DNA from: Candidatus Sphingomonas phytovorans
GTDB lineage: Bacteria > Pseudomonadota > Alphaproteobacteria > Sphingomonadales > Sphingomonadaceae
Assembly (NCBI GenBank): GCA_029202385.1
Contig: CP119314.1
Span: 5,135,001 to 5,199,000, forward strand
Direction of reading: 5' to 3'
DNA length: 64,000 nucleotides
The notes under the pieces are model-generated. The model did no database searches and was not told where the DNA came from. It worked only from the letters and a program-made list of their open reading frames with translations. Both the position numbers and the translations under genes were made by a program. Of this stretch, positions 7,827 through 17,888 are shown piece by piece (position 1 is the first letter of the stretch; each line of letters begins with the position of its first letter).

Positions 7827-8879
7827 ATGACACCCATGTCCGCCCCGCCCATCACTGAGCTCAACGATCGCGCGCGCGACGTGTTTCGCGTTGTAGTGGA
7901 AAGCTATCTCGATACGGGCACGCCGATCGGGTCGCGCACCATCGCGCATCTATCTGGCCTCAATCTTTCGCCTGCCTCGATCCGCAATGTGATGCAGGAT
8001 CTTGAGGAGCTTGGGCTGCTTGCCTCACCCCATACCAGCGCGGGGCGGTTGCCGACCGAGATCGGGCTTCGCCTGTTCGTCGATGGGATGATGCAGGCGC
8101 TGGAACCGTCGGCCGAGGAGCGCGCCGCGATCGAATCGCGCGTGTCGCAGGTCGGGCCGGTCGAGGAAGCGCTGGCCGCGACCACTGCGGCGCTCTCCGG
8201 CTTGTCGGCCTGCGCCGGGCTGGTGCTGGTGCCCAAGCGCGAACTGGTGCTGCGCCAGATGAGCTTCGTGCCCTTGTCGGCCGACAAGGCGCTGGCGGTG
8301 CTGGTGAGTGAGGACGGGGCGGTCGAGAATCGCGTGATCGATCTACCCGCGGGCGTATCCCCGTCGGCGTTGGTGGAGGCGGGCAACTACATGACCGCGA
8401 TGCTCTCCGGCCTGACGATTGCCCAGGCTCGCGCCCGGATCGAGCGTGAGATCGGAGAGGAGCGCGCGCTGGTCGACAATGTCGCGCGCGCGCTGGTCGA
8501 ACGCGGACTTGCGATCTGGAGCGAGGACGGCAATCGCCGCCCGGTGCTGATCGTGCGCGGGCAGGGCCGGCTGATCGATGCCGCCGCTGCCGCTGACCTC
8601 GAGCGGATCAGCGATCTGCTCGACGATCTCGAGGGCAAGCAGGAGATCGCGCGGCTGCTCGACAGTGCCGGTGCCGGTGATGCGACCCGCATCTTCATCG
8701 GCGCCGAGAATAAATTATTCTCGCTTTCGGGATCATCCGTCATTGCGAAACCCTTTCGCGGGCTGGATGGACGCGTGGTCGGCGTGGTCGGCGTAATCGG
8801 CCCGACTCGGTTGAACTATGCCCGCGTCGTGCCCATGGTGGATTTCACTGCCGCGACACTGGCGCGGCTCATGCCATAA
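7827..8879 (+). CDS. hrcA: Heat-inducible transcription repressor HrcA
   Basis: Represses chaperone operons by binding CIRCE elements. The protein has the N-terminal winged helix (ELNDRARDVFRVVVESYLDTGTPIGSRTIAHLSGLNLSPASIRNVMQDLEELGLLASPHTSAGRLPT), which is the HrcA signature, and the C-terminal GAF-like dimerisation region (GVVGVIGPTRLNYARVVPMVDFTA). The start is uncertain: ATG at 7827 or 7836, neither with a good ribosome binding site. No CIRCE sequence is visible upstream. It is followed 20 bases later by grpE, the usual order. Confidence 0.95.
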   Translation: MTPMSAPPITELNDRARDVFRVVVESYLDTGTPIGSRTIAHLSGLNLSPASIRNVMQDLEELGLLASPHTSAGRLPTEIGLRLFVDGMMQALEPSAEERAAIESRVSQVGPVEEALAATTAALSGLSACAGLVLVPKRELVLRQMSFVPLSADKALAVLVSEDGAVENRVIDLPAGVSPSALVEAGNYMTAMLSGLTIAQARARIEREIGEERALVDNVARALVERGLAIWSEDGNRRPVLIVRGQGRLIDAAAAADLERISDLLDDLEGKQEIARLLDSAGAGDATRIFIGAENKLFSLSGSSVIAKPFRGLDGRVVGVVGVIGPTRLNYARVVPMVDFTAATLARLMP

Positions 8880-8899
8880 CAGGATCGAAGCGACCCAAG

Positions 8900-9451
8900 A
8901 TGATTGAAGACGAAAAGATCGAATCGCCCACCGCCGAAGACCTGCGCGAGGAAACCGCCCAGGCTGCTCCCGAGCTTGCCGACCATGATCGCGTGGCGAA
9001 GCTCGAGGCCGAACTGGCCGAGGCGAAATCGGGACTGCTCTATGCCCATGCCGAGGCGCAGAATGTGCGTCGCCGCGCCGAGAAGGAAGCGGCTGACGCA
9101 CGAACCTATGCGGCCACGGCGTTCGCGCGCGACCTGCTCTCGGTCGCCGACAATCTCGCCCGCGGGCTCGAAGCCATCCCGGCCGAGCTGCGCGAGGACG
9201 AGAAGCTCAAGAACCTCATCACCGGCCTCGAAGCGACCGGCCGCGAGCTCGAATCGGTGTTCCAGCGCCACGGCATCAAGAAGATGAGCACCCTGGGTGA
9301 GACGCTCGACCCCAATTTCCACCAGGCGATGTTCGAGCTGCCGAGCGACAAGCCGGTCGGCACGATCGTCCAGGAAATGCAGGCGGGCTACATGATCAAG
9401 GATCGCCTGCTGCGCCCGGCGCTGGTCGGCGTGGCGAAGAAGGCGGACTGA
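8900..9451 (+). CDS. grpE: Nucleotide exchange factor GrpE
   Basis: Cochaperone that releases ADP from DnaK. 183 residues: an acidic N-terminus, a long coiled-coil helix (AKLEAELAEAKSGLLYAHAEAQNVRRRAEKEA region) and the C-terminal beta wing with LDPNFHQAMFELPSDKPVGTIVQEMQAGYMIKDRLLRPALVGVA, which is the GrpE signature. It lies directly behind hrcA with no terminator between, so the two are co-transcribed. Confidence 0.96.
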   Translation: MIEDEKIESPTAEDLREETAQAAPELADHDRVAKLEAELAEAKSGLLYAHAEAQNVRRRAEKEAADARTYAATAFARDLLSVADNLARGLEAIPAELREDEKLKNLITGLEATGRELESVFQRHGIKKMSTLGETLDPNFHQAMFELPSDKPVGTIVQEMQAGYMIKDRLLRPALVGVAKKAD

Positions 9452-9460
9452 ATTTCTACA

Positions 9461-9483
9461 GCTCCTCCCTCGAAGGGAGGAGC
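9461..9483 (+). repeat. Perfect hairpin between grpE and the next gene
   Basis: GCTCCTCCCT, loop CGA, AGGGAGGAGC: a 10-bp perfect stem. Its right arm carries the AGGGAGGAG purine stretch that also serves as the ribosome binding site for the start at 9489. Folding would hide this site. It resembles the CCCTCTCCC repeat family. Confidence 0.6.
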
Positions 9484-9488
9484 AAGGG

Positions 9489-10718
<1,230 letters not shown>

Positions 10719-10721
10719 GGT

Positions 10722-10877
10722 TCAGGTCACCTGGCCGCGGTTCTCGTCCCGGTGCTTCCTGAGACACTTCATGGCGGGGGTGCCGCCGGTGCCGATGTAA
10801 GAATGCGGGTCGGCAGACGCCACCGGGGATTGTTGACAGGCGCCGCACCAGTGCGCACGGTCACAGCGGCCGGACAT
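10722..10877 (-). CDS. Possible 51-residue cysteine-rich small protein
   Basis: An open frame on the reverse strand in the gap between two plus-strand genes encodes MSGRCDRAHWCGACQQSPVA at its start and ends KCLRKHRDENRGQVT. The spacing CxxxxxCxxC plus a late cysteine would suit metal or disulfide bonding. There is no clear ribosome binding site and no homolog that I recognise. Most of the ORF is outside both neighbouring genes, which is the main reason to keep it. It is a weak call. Confidence 0.3.
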   Translation of the reverse strand: MSGRCDRAHWCGACQQSPVASADPHSYIGTGGTPAMKCLRKHRDENRGQVT

Positions 10878-10910
10878 GCTGGCCGCGGTGCTTAATCGCT
10901 GCGAGACCTG

Positions 10911-13900
10911 ATGCCCAAGGCTTCTGTTCAAGATGCGCAACCCGCCCCGGCGACGAAGCCGGCGCTCGGCTTTCTCGATGGCGGCGGCGAGATGGGCGAG
11001 CGGATTCGCGCGTTCGACTGGTCGGGACACCCCTTCGGCCCTCCGCAGGACTGGCCGCTGGCGATCAAGGTCGCGGTCAGCCTCTGCCTCCATTCGAGCT
11101 TCCCGATCGCGCTCTATTGGGGCCCGGAGCTTCGCCTGCTCTACAACGACGCGTCCGCGGCGGTGATCGCGGAGCGGCATCCCTCGGCGCTTGGCCAGCG
11201 GGGCGCTGACGTGCGCTACGATAGCTGGCACCTGATCGGCTCCAGGCTTGAAACCGTCTTCTCGACCGGTGAAGGCTATTCGACCGCCGACCAGCATATT
11301 CCGATGGTGCTGCACGGCGTGCCGACCGATACATGGTGGACCTACAGCATCTCGCCGATCCGGGACGAGAACGGCGTGGTGCTGGGCGTGATGAGCCAGG
11401 GCCATGACACCACGGCCAAGGCGCTCGCCGAAGCCTCGCTGCGCGCGAGCGAGGAGCGGCTGACCATGGCGCTCGATGCGTCGGGCAATGTCGGCACCTG
11501 GGAATGGGATCTGGCCAGCGACACGGTCGTCGGCGACGAACGGATGGCGCGGCTTTACGGCATCGATCCGAAGCATGCGCGAGAGGGGGCACCAGCCTCC
11601 GCCTATATGGCGCATATCCATCCTGACGATTACCTGCCGTTCAGCAAGGTGATGCAGGCCGCCTTTGCGCAGGAAAGCCCGGTCTCGACCGAATATCGCC
11701 TCGCGCTGCCCGATGGCACCGGGCGCTGGCTGGCGGTGCAGGGGCGCAGCCGCAATGGCCCGGACGGAAGGCCGGAGCGCTTTTCCGGCGTCACGCTCGA
11801 CATCACCGAGGCCAAGCTGAACGAGGCGGCGCTGCGCCATGCGAAGGACGAACGCGAGTTCATCCTCGCGCTGGTCGAGCGGCAACGCACGCAGCAGGAT
11901 CCGGACGACGTGATGCAACTCACCGCGGAAGCGGTCGGGCGCCAGCTGAAGGTGAATCGCGCGGGTTTCTTCCAGGTGAGCGACGACACCGTCATCCATT
12001 ACGGCGCGTGCTGGTCCGACGGATTGCCCCCGCTGATCGGGTCGGTGCCGTCGGCCAGTTTCGGGGTAGAACTGGGCGAGGTGATCCGCGCGGGGCGCAC
12101 TCTCGTGTTCAGCGCGCCGACCGATGCGCTCCGGCCAAGTGATGCGGCACTCGATACGACCGGGTCGCGGGCCGGGATCAGCGTACCGCTGGTGCGCGAC
12201 GGACGGTGGGAAGCAGGCTTCTATCTGAGCCATGCAGAGCCGCGGGCATGGACCCCGGGAGAGATCGCGCTGGTCGAGGAAACCGCGCAACTCTGCTGGG
12301 ATGCGGTCGCGCGGGTGCGGGCCACCGCGGGACTTCGCGCGATGAACGAGAGCCTTGTCGGGGAAGTCGTCGCGCGCACCGCCGAGCGCGACCGGATCTG
12401 GGAGGTGAGCCAGGATCTTCTCGGCGTCGCCGATGCGGATGGCGTCTGGCAGAGCGTCAATCCGGCCTGGACCCGGGTGCTCGGCTGGTCCGCGGACGAG
12501 ATCGTCGGCAAGCGTTCGGCATGGATGCTCCATCCCGACGATGTCGAGCGCACGCGGGAGCAGGTTGCGGCAGTTGCCCGGGGCGAAGCGATTGCGGGTT
12601 TCGAGAACCGGTTCAGGACCAGGACGGGAGAATATCGCACGCTCTCGTGGCGAGACAATGTCGTCGACCGCAAAATCTATGCGACGGCGCGCGACGTCAC
12701 CGACGAACGGCGCCGGCAGGAGGTGCTGCTAGCGGCGGAGGAGCGGACCCGGCTCGTGCTGGAGGCGATGGATGGGGTCGGCGTGTGGACCTATGACGTG
12801 GTCGCCGATCGCTTCAGCAGCGATACGAGCTTCGCGACGCTGTACGGGTTCGATGTGGCGCAGCAATCGAGCGGCGTGACGATGGCTGAGGTGCTGGCAC
12901 GAATCCATCCCGACGATATCGCCAAGGTACTGAAATCGATTGCCGATGCGCGCGACGTGATCGGGGACGGCGAGATCGAGTATCGCCTGTTGCGGCCCGA
13001 CGGTTCGGTCCGCTGGATCATGACGCGAAGCCACCTGCTGCGCGACGCGGCCGGCCTGCCCGAGACCGCCATCGGGGTGGGCGTCGACGTCACCCGGCAA
13101 CGCGAGCTTGAGGACCGGCTGCGCCAGGCGCAGAAGATGGAGGCGGTCGGCCAGCTGACCGGCGGGCTGGCGCACGACTTCAACAACCTGCTGACCGCCA
13201 TTTCCGGCGCGATGGAAATGATGCAGATGCGGCTGAAGCAGGGCCGCATCGCCGACCTGTCCCGCTATATCGGCGCGGCGCAGACGGCGTCGGGGCGCGC
13301 CGCGGCGCTGACCCATCGCCTGCTTGCCTTTGCACGGCGCCAGCCGCTCGATCCGAAGCCGATCGACATCAATCGGCTGGTCGCCGGCATGGAGGACCTG
13401 ATTCGCGGCACGGCCGGACCGGGGGTGCAGGTCGAGGTGGTGAAGGGGGCCGGCGCACTGCCGACCCTCGTCGATCCCAACCAGCTTGAGAACGCGTTGC
13501 TCAACCTGTGCATCAATGCGCGCGACGCGATGCCCGACGGAGGCAGGCTGACGATCGAGACCGGCAGCGTGAGGCTCGACGAGAAGACGGCGCAGGAACG
13601 CGACCTCATTCCCGGAGAGTATCTGTCGCTATGCGTGGGCGATACCGGCACCGGCATGACGCCGGAAGTGATCGCTCGGGCATTCGATCCGTTCTTCACG
13701 ACCAAGCCGATGGGGCAGGGCACAGGCCTAGGCCTGTCGATGATCTACGGCTTCGCGCGTCAGTCGGGCGGGCAGGTGCGGATTCAGTCAGTGGTCGGAC
13801 AGGGCACGACCATGTGCCTGTATCTGCCGTGCCATGACGGTCCGATCGACGATGACGGCCAGGCCGGCGGTGCGCGCGAGGCGCCGCGCAGCGACAAGGG

Positions 13901-14267
13901 CGAGGCGGTGCTGGTGGTCGATGACGAGCCGGCGGTGCGCATGCTGGTGACCGAGATCCTGGGCGAGCTGGGCTATGCGGCGATCGAGGCGGGCGACGGG
14001 CCCGAGGCGCTGGTCGTGCTTCAGTCCGATGCGCGGATCGACCTGCTCGTCACTGATGTCGGCCTGCCCGGCGGGATGAACGGGCGGCAGGTGGCGGATG
14101 CCGCCCGGGCGGCACGGCCGGGTATACCGGTGCTGTTCATTACCGGGTTCGCGGAGAATGCGGTGGTCGGCGACGGCCCGCTCGACGCGGGGATGGAACT
14201 GGTGACCAAGCCGTTCTCGATGGAGGCGCTGGCGGCGCGGATCAGGGATATGATCGCGCGGGTGTGA
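10911..14267 (+). CDS. Multi-PAS/GAF hybrid sensor histidine kinase
   Basis: 1118 residues and no membrane segment, so a cytoplasmic sensor. Domains in order: N-terminal PAS-like (about 30-165, GHPFGPPQDWPL...ALYWGPELRLLYNDA), PAS_3 (about 185-300, GTWEWDLASDTVV), GAF (about 325-470), PAS (about 500-600, DLLGVADADGVWQSVNPAW), PAS_3 (about 615-735, VGVWTYDVV), HisKA with H-box GGLAHDFNNLLTA (phospho-accepting His755), an HATPase domain with NARDAMPDGG, GDTGTGM and GTGLGLSMIYGF, and a C-terminal receiver domain (VVDDEPAVR, phospho-accepting Asp about 1049 in VTDVGLPGG). The ligand is unknown; the architecture suits light, redox or small-molecule sensing. No response regulator gene is adjacent. 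Confidence 0.93.
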   Translation: MPKASVQDAQPAPATKPALGFLDGGGEMGERIRAFDWSGHPFGPPQDWPLAIKVAVSLCLHSSFPIALYWGPELRLLYNDASAAVIAERHPSALGQRGADVRYDSWHLIGSRLETVFSTGEGYSTADQHIPMVLHGVPTDTWWTYSISPIRDENGVVLGVMSQGHDTTAKALAEASLRASEERLTMALDASGNVGTWEWDLASDTVVGDERMARLYGIDPKHAREGAPASAYMAHIHPDDYLPFSKVMQAAFAQESPVSTEYRLALPDGTGRWLAVQGRSRNGPDGRPERFSGVTLDITEAKLNEAALRHAKDEREFILALVERQRTQQDPDDVMQLTAEAVGRQLKVNRAGFFQVSDDTVIHYGACWSDGLPPLIGSVPSASFGVELGEVIRAGRTLVFSAPTDALRPSDAALDTTGSRAGISVPLVRDGRWEAGFYLSHAEPRAWTPGEIALVEETAQLCWDAVARVRATAGLRAMNESLVGEVVARTAERDRIWEVSQDLLGVADADGVWQSVNPAWTRVLGWSADEIVGKRSAWMLHPDDVERTREQVAAVARGEAIAGFENRFRTRTGEYRTLSWRDNVVDRKIYATARDVTDERRRQEVLLAAEERTRLVLEAMDGVGVWTYDVVADRFSSDTSFATLYGFDVAQQSSGVTMAEVLARIHPDDIAKVLKSIADARDVIGDGEIEYRLLRPDGSVRWIMTRSHLLRDAAGLPETAIGVGVDVTRQRELEDRLRQAQKMEAVGQLTGGLAHDFNNLLTAISGAMEMMQMRLKQGRIADLSRYIGAAQTASGRAAALTHRLLAFARRQPLDPKPIDINRLVAGMEDLIRGTAGPGVQVEVVKGAGALPTLVDPNQLENALLNLCINARDAMPDGGRLTIETGSVRLDEKTAQERDLIPGEYLSLCVGDTGTGMTPEVIARAFDPFFTTKPMGQGTGLGLSMIYGFARQSGGQVRIQSVVGQGTTMCLYLPCHDGPIDDDGQAGGAREAPRSDKGEAVLVVDDEPAVRMLVTEILGELGYAAIEAGDGPEALVVLQSDARIDLLVTDVGLPGGMNGRQVADAARAARPGIPVLFITGFAENAVVGDGPLDAGMELVTKPFSMEALAARIRDMIARV

Positions 14268-14271
14268 ACGG

Positions 14272-15414
14272 CTAGGCTGCCCGGTCCCGCTTCTCGACCA
14301 TGTCCTTGCGCCGCAGATAGGGGGCGACCAGGTTGCGGGCGCGGAACCATTCCTGCCGTTCCGGGCTGAGCGTCTCGAAATTGCCGATCACGCGGCGGCA
14401 TTCAGGGCTGCGGCACTGGCAGATCATGTGCCAGTTCGATTCCTTGAGCGTGGTCGAATAGTCCCAGGCGATCTCCTCGCCCGGCGCGATGTCGCGCACC
14501 GCGACCAGGAACACGCTACCCGCCGCGAAGCGGAGGCCGGCATTGGGCGCGCAGCTATGGTTGATCAGGTCGTCGATCCGGCCTGACGGGCCCATATAAT
14601 GATCGGGCGTCACCTGCACGAAGCGGTCGCTCGATCCGCGCATCAGGCTGGGGATGCGGTCGGCGCGAAAGCGGCGGCCGGTGAAGCGGATGATCGTCTC
14701 GCCCTCAGCGAAGCCGAGCGCTGCATAGACCGTCTTGCCCAGATGAGTCTCGCCGACGGAGAACAGGTTGGCGGTCGGGCTATAGGCATCGAGTATGTAG
14801 AAACGACCGTCGCGAAAGCCGAGCGAGCGCAGCGGGTTGATCGTGGCGAGGCCGACCATGAACCAGACGCTGGCGTGGCAGGCCAGTTCGACGAACAGAT
14901 AGGCATATTCGCCGACATGCTGGTCGCCGCTGCGGGTCGCGACCAGAAGCGTGGCGAGATCGCCGACCGTCCACAGGCCCCAGGCGGGTGAGCGTTCGCG
15001 GGTGCGGTCCTGCCATACGCTTTCCCAGGTCGGCCAGAAGCTGACCGGCACCGCCGCGACGACGAGCATATGCGCCCAGAAAGCGTTGCTCGAGACGATC
15101 CAGACGGCGAGCGCGGCAAGGCACGCCGCCATGCAGATCAGCTCGCCTCGCGACGGCGCTGCCCAGTTGGAGCGGCGCCAGATGCCGAGCGTGACGATGA
15201 CGCAGGCGATCGAGGCAAGACCGAATACCCAGCTTTGCAGCGCGCCCGGATTGACCGCCGCATAGGTGCCGGCCTCGACCGCGGTTGCCGCGCTCCAGAT
15301 CAGCCAGGAGGCTCGATTGGGCTGCACGAGCTGACGGCGCAGGCCGGTCAGATAGACGGCATACCCCCCCAGGCTGCAGACGATCGCGACAATGAACCAG
15401 GGTTCGATGGGCAT
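14272..15414 (-). CDS. Membrane protein fused to a SET methyltransferase domain
   Basis: 380 residues. Residues 1-195 contain about six or seven hydrophobic segments (for example 6-24, 60-78, 93-107, 112-127, 170-190). The first part (GGYAVYLTGLRRQLVQPNRASWLIW) resembles PQ-loop-type helices. Residues about 215-350 form a SET domain: GKTVYAALGFAEGETIIRFTG (motif I), LINHSCAPNAGLRF (NHSC at 285-288), VAVRDIAPGEEIAWDYS (catalytic Tyr) and a post-SET cysteine motif CQCRSPEC. All key SET motifs are present, so a protein lysine methyltransferase activity is likely; the substrate is unknown. It converges on the hybrid kinase gene with a 4-base gap. Confidence 0.88.
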   Translation of the reverse strand: MPIEPWFIVAIVCSLGGYAVYLTGLRRQLVQPNRASWLIWSAATAVEAGTYAAVNPGALQSWVFGLASIACVIVTLGIWRRSNWAAPSRGELICMAACLAALAVWIVSSNAFWAHMLVVAAVPVSFWPTWESVWQDRTRERSPAWGLWTVGDLATLLVATRSGDQHVGEYAYLFVELACHASVWFMVGLATINPLRSLGFRDGRFYILDAYSPTANLFSVGETHLGKTVYAALGFAEGETIIRFTGRRFRADRIPSLMRGSSDRFVQVTPDHYMGPSGRIDDLINHSCAPNAGLRFAAGSVFLVAVRDIAPGEEIAWDYSTTLKESNWHMICQCRSPECRRVIGNFETLSPERQEWFRARNLVAPYLRRKDMVEKRDRAA

Positions 15415-15523
15415 GTCCGGTTACCGTTTTGGTTAACCGTATTTAAGCCAAGGTGCGACTCTCGTCCATCGAAAAGCCAGGAGTCACCGCGAGTCGCGGC
15501 GAATCTCGAATCATCCGAATCGC

Positions 15524-16667
15524 TTAACTGGTGGATTCGAGTCCGCCGATATGCCCGATGATATCGGCATAGATATCGGTCAGCGCGGTGAGATCGTCGA
15601 TCGCCACTGCCTCATCCAGCTTGTGCATCGTCGCGTTGATCAGGCCGAACTCGACCACAGGGCAGAGCGCGGAGAGAAAGCGGGCGTCGGAAGTGCCGCC
15701 GGTGGTGGACAATTCCGGCCGGATGCCCTGCCGTGCCTCGATCGCATTGCCGATCAGCGTTGAAAGCGCACCCGGCGCCGTCAGGAACGCGTCACCCGAG
15801 ACACGGGCGAGCATTGTCGCCTCCGGGGCGTGGCGGTGGACAATCTCCTCGATCCGCGCGGCGAGTTCCTCACCCTTGTGCAGATCATTGTAGCGGATGC
15901 TGAGACGTGCCGAGGCGTGGGCCGGGATGACGTTGGTCGCCGGGTTGCCGACGGTGATATCAGTCGCCTCGATGTTAGACGGCTGGAACCACTCATTGCC
16001 CTGGTCCAGCACGATGGCATCGATCTCGGCAAGGATAGCGACCAGTTTCGGGATCGGATTGTCGGCGAGATGCGGATAGGCGACATGCCCCTGTCGCCCG
16101 GGCACGTCGATCCAGATGTTGACCGAACCGCGCCGCCCGATCTTGATCATATCGCCCAGTCGCGAAACCGACGTAGGTTCCCCGACCAGACAGAAATCCG
16201 GTTTCAGGCCGCGTGCGGTCATTCGGTCGATCAGCGCTCGCGTGCCGAAGATGGCGGGGCCTTCCTCGTCGCCGGTGATGATCAGGCTCTGCGTGCCCGT
16301 GGCAGGCGCTTGGCCGAGCGCAGCGACGAACGCTGCGATCGCCCCCTTCATGTCGACCGCACCGCGCCCGTGGAGCAGGCCGCCACGCACCTCCGGCTCG
16401 AATGCCCCGCTCGTCCAGCCCGCACCGGGCGGCACGACATCGAGATGTCCGGCAAAGGCGAAATGCGGGCCGCCATTGCCTCGCACCGCGAGCAGGTTCT
16501 CGACGGGGCCGTCCGGCGCCTCGCCGACGACGAAGCGGTCGACATGGAACCCGAGGGGTACGAGAGCAGCCTCAAGCACGTCGAACACGCTGCCGCGCGC
16601 GGGGGGTGACGCTCTCGCAGGCGATCAGCGCCTTGGTCAGGGCGACGACATCGGGCATTGTGGTCAT
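15524..16667 (-). CDS. dapE: Succinyl-diaminopimelate desuccinylase, apparent one-base frameshift
   Basis: Hydrolyses N-succinyl-LL-2,6-diaminopimelate to LL-DAP in the lysine/peptidoglycan pathway; a dinuclear zinc M20 peptidase. The main frame from about 16588 reads FDVLEAALVPLGF, FAGHLDVVPPG (metal ligands H and D), GRGAVDMKG, TGDEEGPA (catalytic Glu) and a C-terminal MHKLDEAV. The true N-terminus, TTMPDVVALTKALIACESVTP from an ATG at 16667, is in another frame. A run of six G on the plus strand (16601-16606) separates them. With five G the protein reads SVTPARGSVFDVLE continuously and has 380 residues, the normal length. Since dapE is usually essential, a homopolymer sequencing error is more likely than a real mutation. 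Confidence 0.88.
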
Positions 16668-16687
16668 GGCATCCATGGGAGGGGACA

Positions 16688-17134
16688 TTGCCCAAGCTCG
16701 ATCTCGATACAATCCCGCAGACCAATGCGACCGGTTATCCGTCGCCACATTCCGAGAAGGTCCAGGGCCGCTGGTATCGTCGCCTTGCGCCGGCATCGGG
16801 GTTGAACGATTTCGGGGTGAGCCATGTCACGCTGGAGCCGGGCGCATGGTCTTCGCAACGGCATTGGCACGAGGGCGAGGATGAGTTCGTCGTGATGCTG
16901 GCCGGCGAAGCGGTCCTGGTCGACGACAATGGGGAGACGGTGATGCGCGCCGGCGACTGCGCGGCCTTTCCGAAGGACGACGGTAACGGTCATGTGCTCC
17001 AGAACCGCAGCGACGCCGTGTGCGTATTCGTCGCGGTCGGGCGGCCGTCGGAAACCGATTGCCACTACCCGGACATCGACATGCACCTGTTTTCCGGAAA
17101 GGGATTCCGGCGGAAGGACGGCGGCGATTTTTAA
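16688..17134 (+). CDS. Cupin-domain protein
   Basis: 148 residues if translation starts at the TTG at 16688 (PKLDLDTIPQTNATGYPSP), which has a strong GGGAGGGG site 5-9 bases before it. A longer frame from a GTG at 16658 would put the first ten codons inside the divergent dapE start and is less likely. The cupin barrel is seen in HVTLEPGAWSSQRHWHEGEDEFVVMLAGEAVLVDD (motif 1, with HxH and E ligands) and GDCAAFPKDDGNGHVLQNRS (motif 2). Ligand unknown; similar sphingomonad proteins are annotated only as cupins. Confidence 0.85.
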   Translation: MPKLDLDTIPQTNATGYPSPHSEKVQGRWYRRLAPASGLNDFGVSHVTLEPGAWSSQRHWHEGEDEFVVMLAGEAVLVDDNGETVMRAGDCAAFPKDDGNGHVLQNRSDAVCVFVAVGRPSETDCHYPDIDMHLFSGKGFRRKDGGDF

Positions 17135-17138
17135 CGCC

Positions 17139-17168
17139 ATTCCACCCCCGACTTGCCTGGGGTGGAAT
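17139..17168. terminator. Bidirectional terminator hairpin
   Basis: ATTCCACCCC, 10-base loop, GGGGTGGAAT: a perfect 10-bp stem between the convergent cupin and GST genes. TTTTTAA precedes it, giving a T-run only weakly placed. The right arm reaches the GST stop codon. Confidence 0.6.
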
Positions 17169-17833
17169 TAGGCGACCGGCACCTCGAACTTCTCGATCAC
17201 CCATTCCTCTTCCTGCGCGCCGGCGATCCAGTCCTGCATGAAGGGGTGCTGCAGTACCGCGTCCATATAGCCGGCGGCGAAGCGGGCGATGGGCAGGCTG
17301 TAGGTGACGATTCGGGTGACGACCGGCGCGAACATCATGTCGGCCGCGCCGAACTCCCCGAACAGGAACTGGCCGTCGCCGCCGAAACGGGCGCGTGCCT
17401 GTGCCCACAGTTCCATGATACGACCGAGATCGGCGAGCACGTCCTCGTCGGGCCGCTTGGGCGGGAAGACCTGGCGGATGTTCATGCTGTGCTTGCGGCG
17501 CAGCGCAGTGAAGCTCGAATGCATTTCCGCTGCCATCGAGCGCGCCATGGCGCGGGCATTGTCGTCCTCGGGCCAGAATTTCGCGCGCTCGGTTTTTTCG
17601 GCGAGATATTCGATGATCGCCAGGCTGTCCCACACCACGGCATCGCCGTCCCACAGGATCGGCACCTTGCCCGAGGAGGGAGCGAACTCGTCGCCTTCGC
17701 GGCGCTTGTCCCAATCGGCATCGTACAGCGGCACGACCACCTCCTCGAAGGGCAGCCCGGACTGCTTGCAGGCGAGCCAGCCGCGCAGCGACCAGGAGGA
17801 ATAGGCCTTGTTGCCGATGATGAGCTTGAGCAT
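17168..17833 (-). CDS. Glutathione S-transferase family protein
   Basis: 221 residues from the ATG at 17833 (MLKLIIGNKAYSSWSLRGWLA). The N-terminal thioredoxin-like domain has the NKAYSSWS motif typical of a bacterial GST subgroup, the cis-proline loop SGKVPILWDGD and the glutathione-binding VWDSLAIIEYLAEK. The C-terminal helical domain follows. Substrate unknown; likely detoxification or maleylpyruvate/zeta-like chemistry. It is transcribed in the same direction as the following MDR dehydrogenase gene, which lies upstream. Confidence 0.88.
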   Translation of the reverse strand: MLKLIIGNKAYSSWSLRGWLACKQSGLPFEEVVVPLYDADWDKRREGDEFAPSSGKVPILWDGDAVVWDSLAIIEYLAEKTERAKFWPEDDNARAMARSMAAEMHSSFTALRRKHSMNIRQVFPPKRPDEDVLADLGRIMELWAQARARFGGDGQFLFGEFGAADMMFAPVVTRIVTYSLPIARFAAGYMDAVLQHPFMQDWIAGAQEEEWVIEKFEVPVA

Positions 17834-17888
17834 GGGCGGGGGATAGACGGGCCGGGCGCGGGCGGCAACTCCCACGCCCGGCGTGTCG

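Noticed and set aside
7777..7830. CIRCE element before hrcA
   Set aside because: No TTAGCACTC-N9-GAGTGCTAA or near match is present.
10722..12533. 603-residue open frame antisense to the hybrid kinase
   Set aside because: It is an antisense shadow of the PAS/GAF region; composition is arginine/histidine-rich and without family motifs. Only its 3' end outside the kinase is considered separately.
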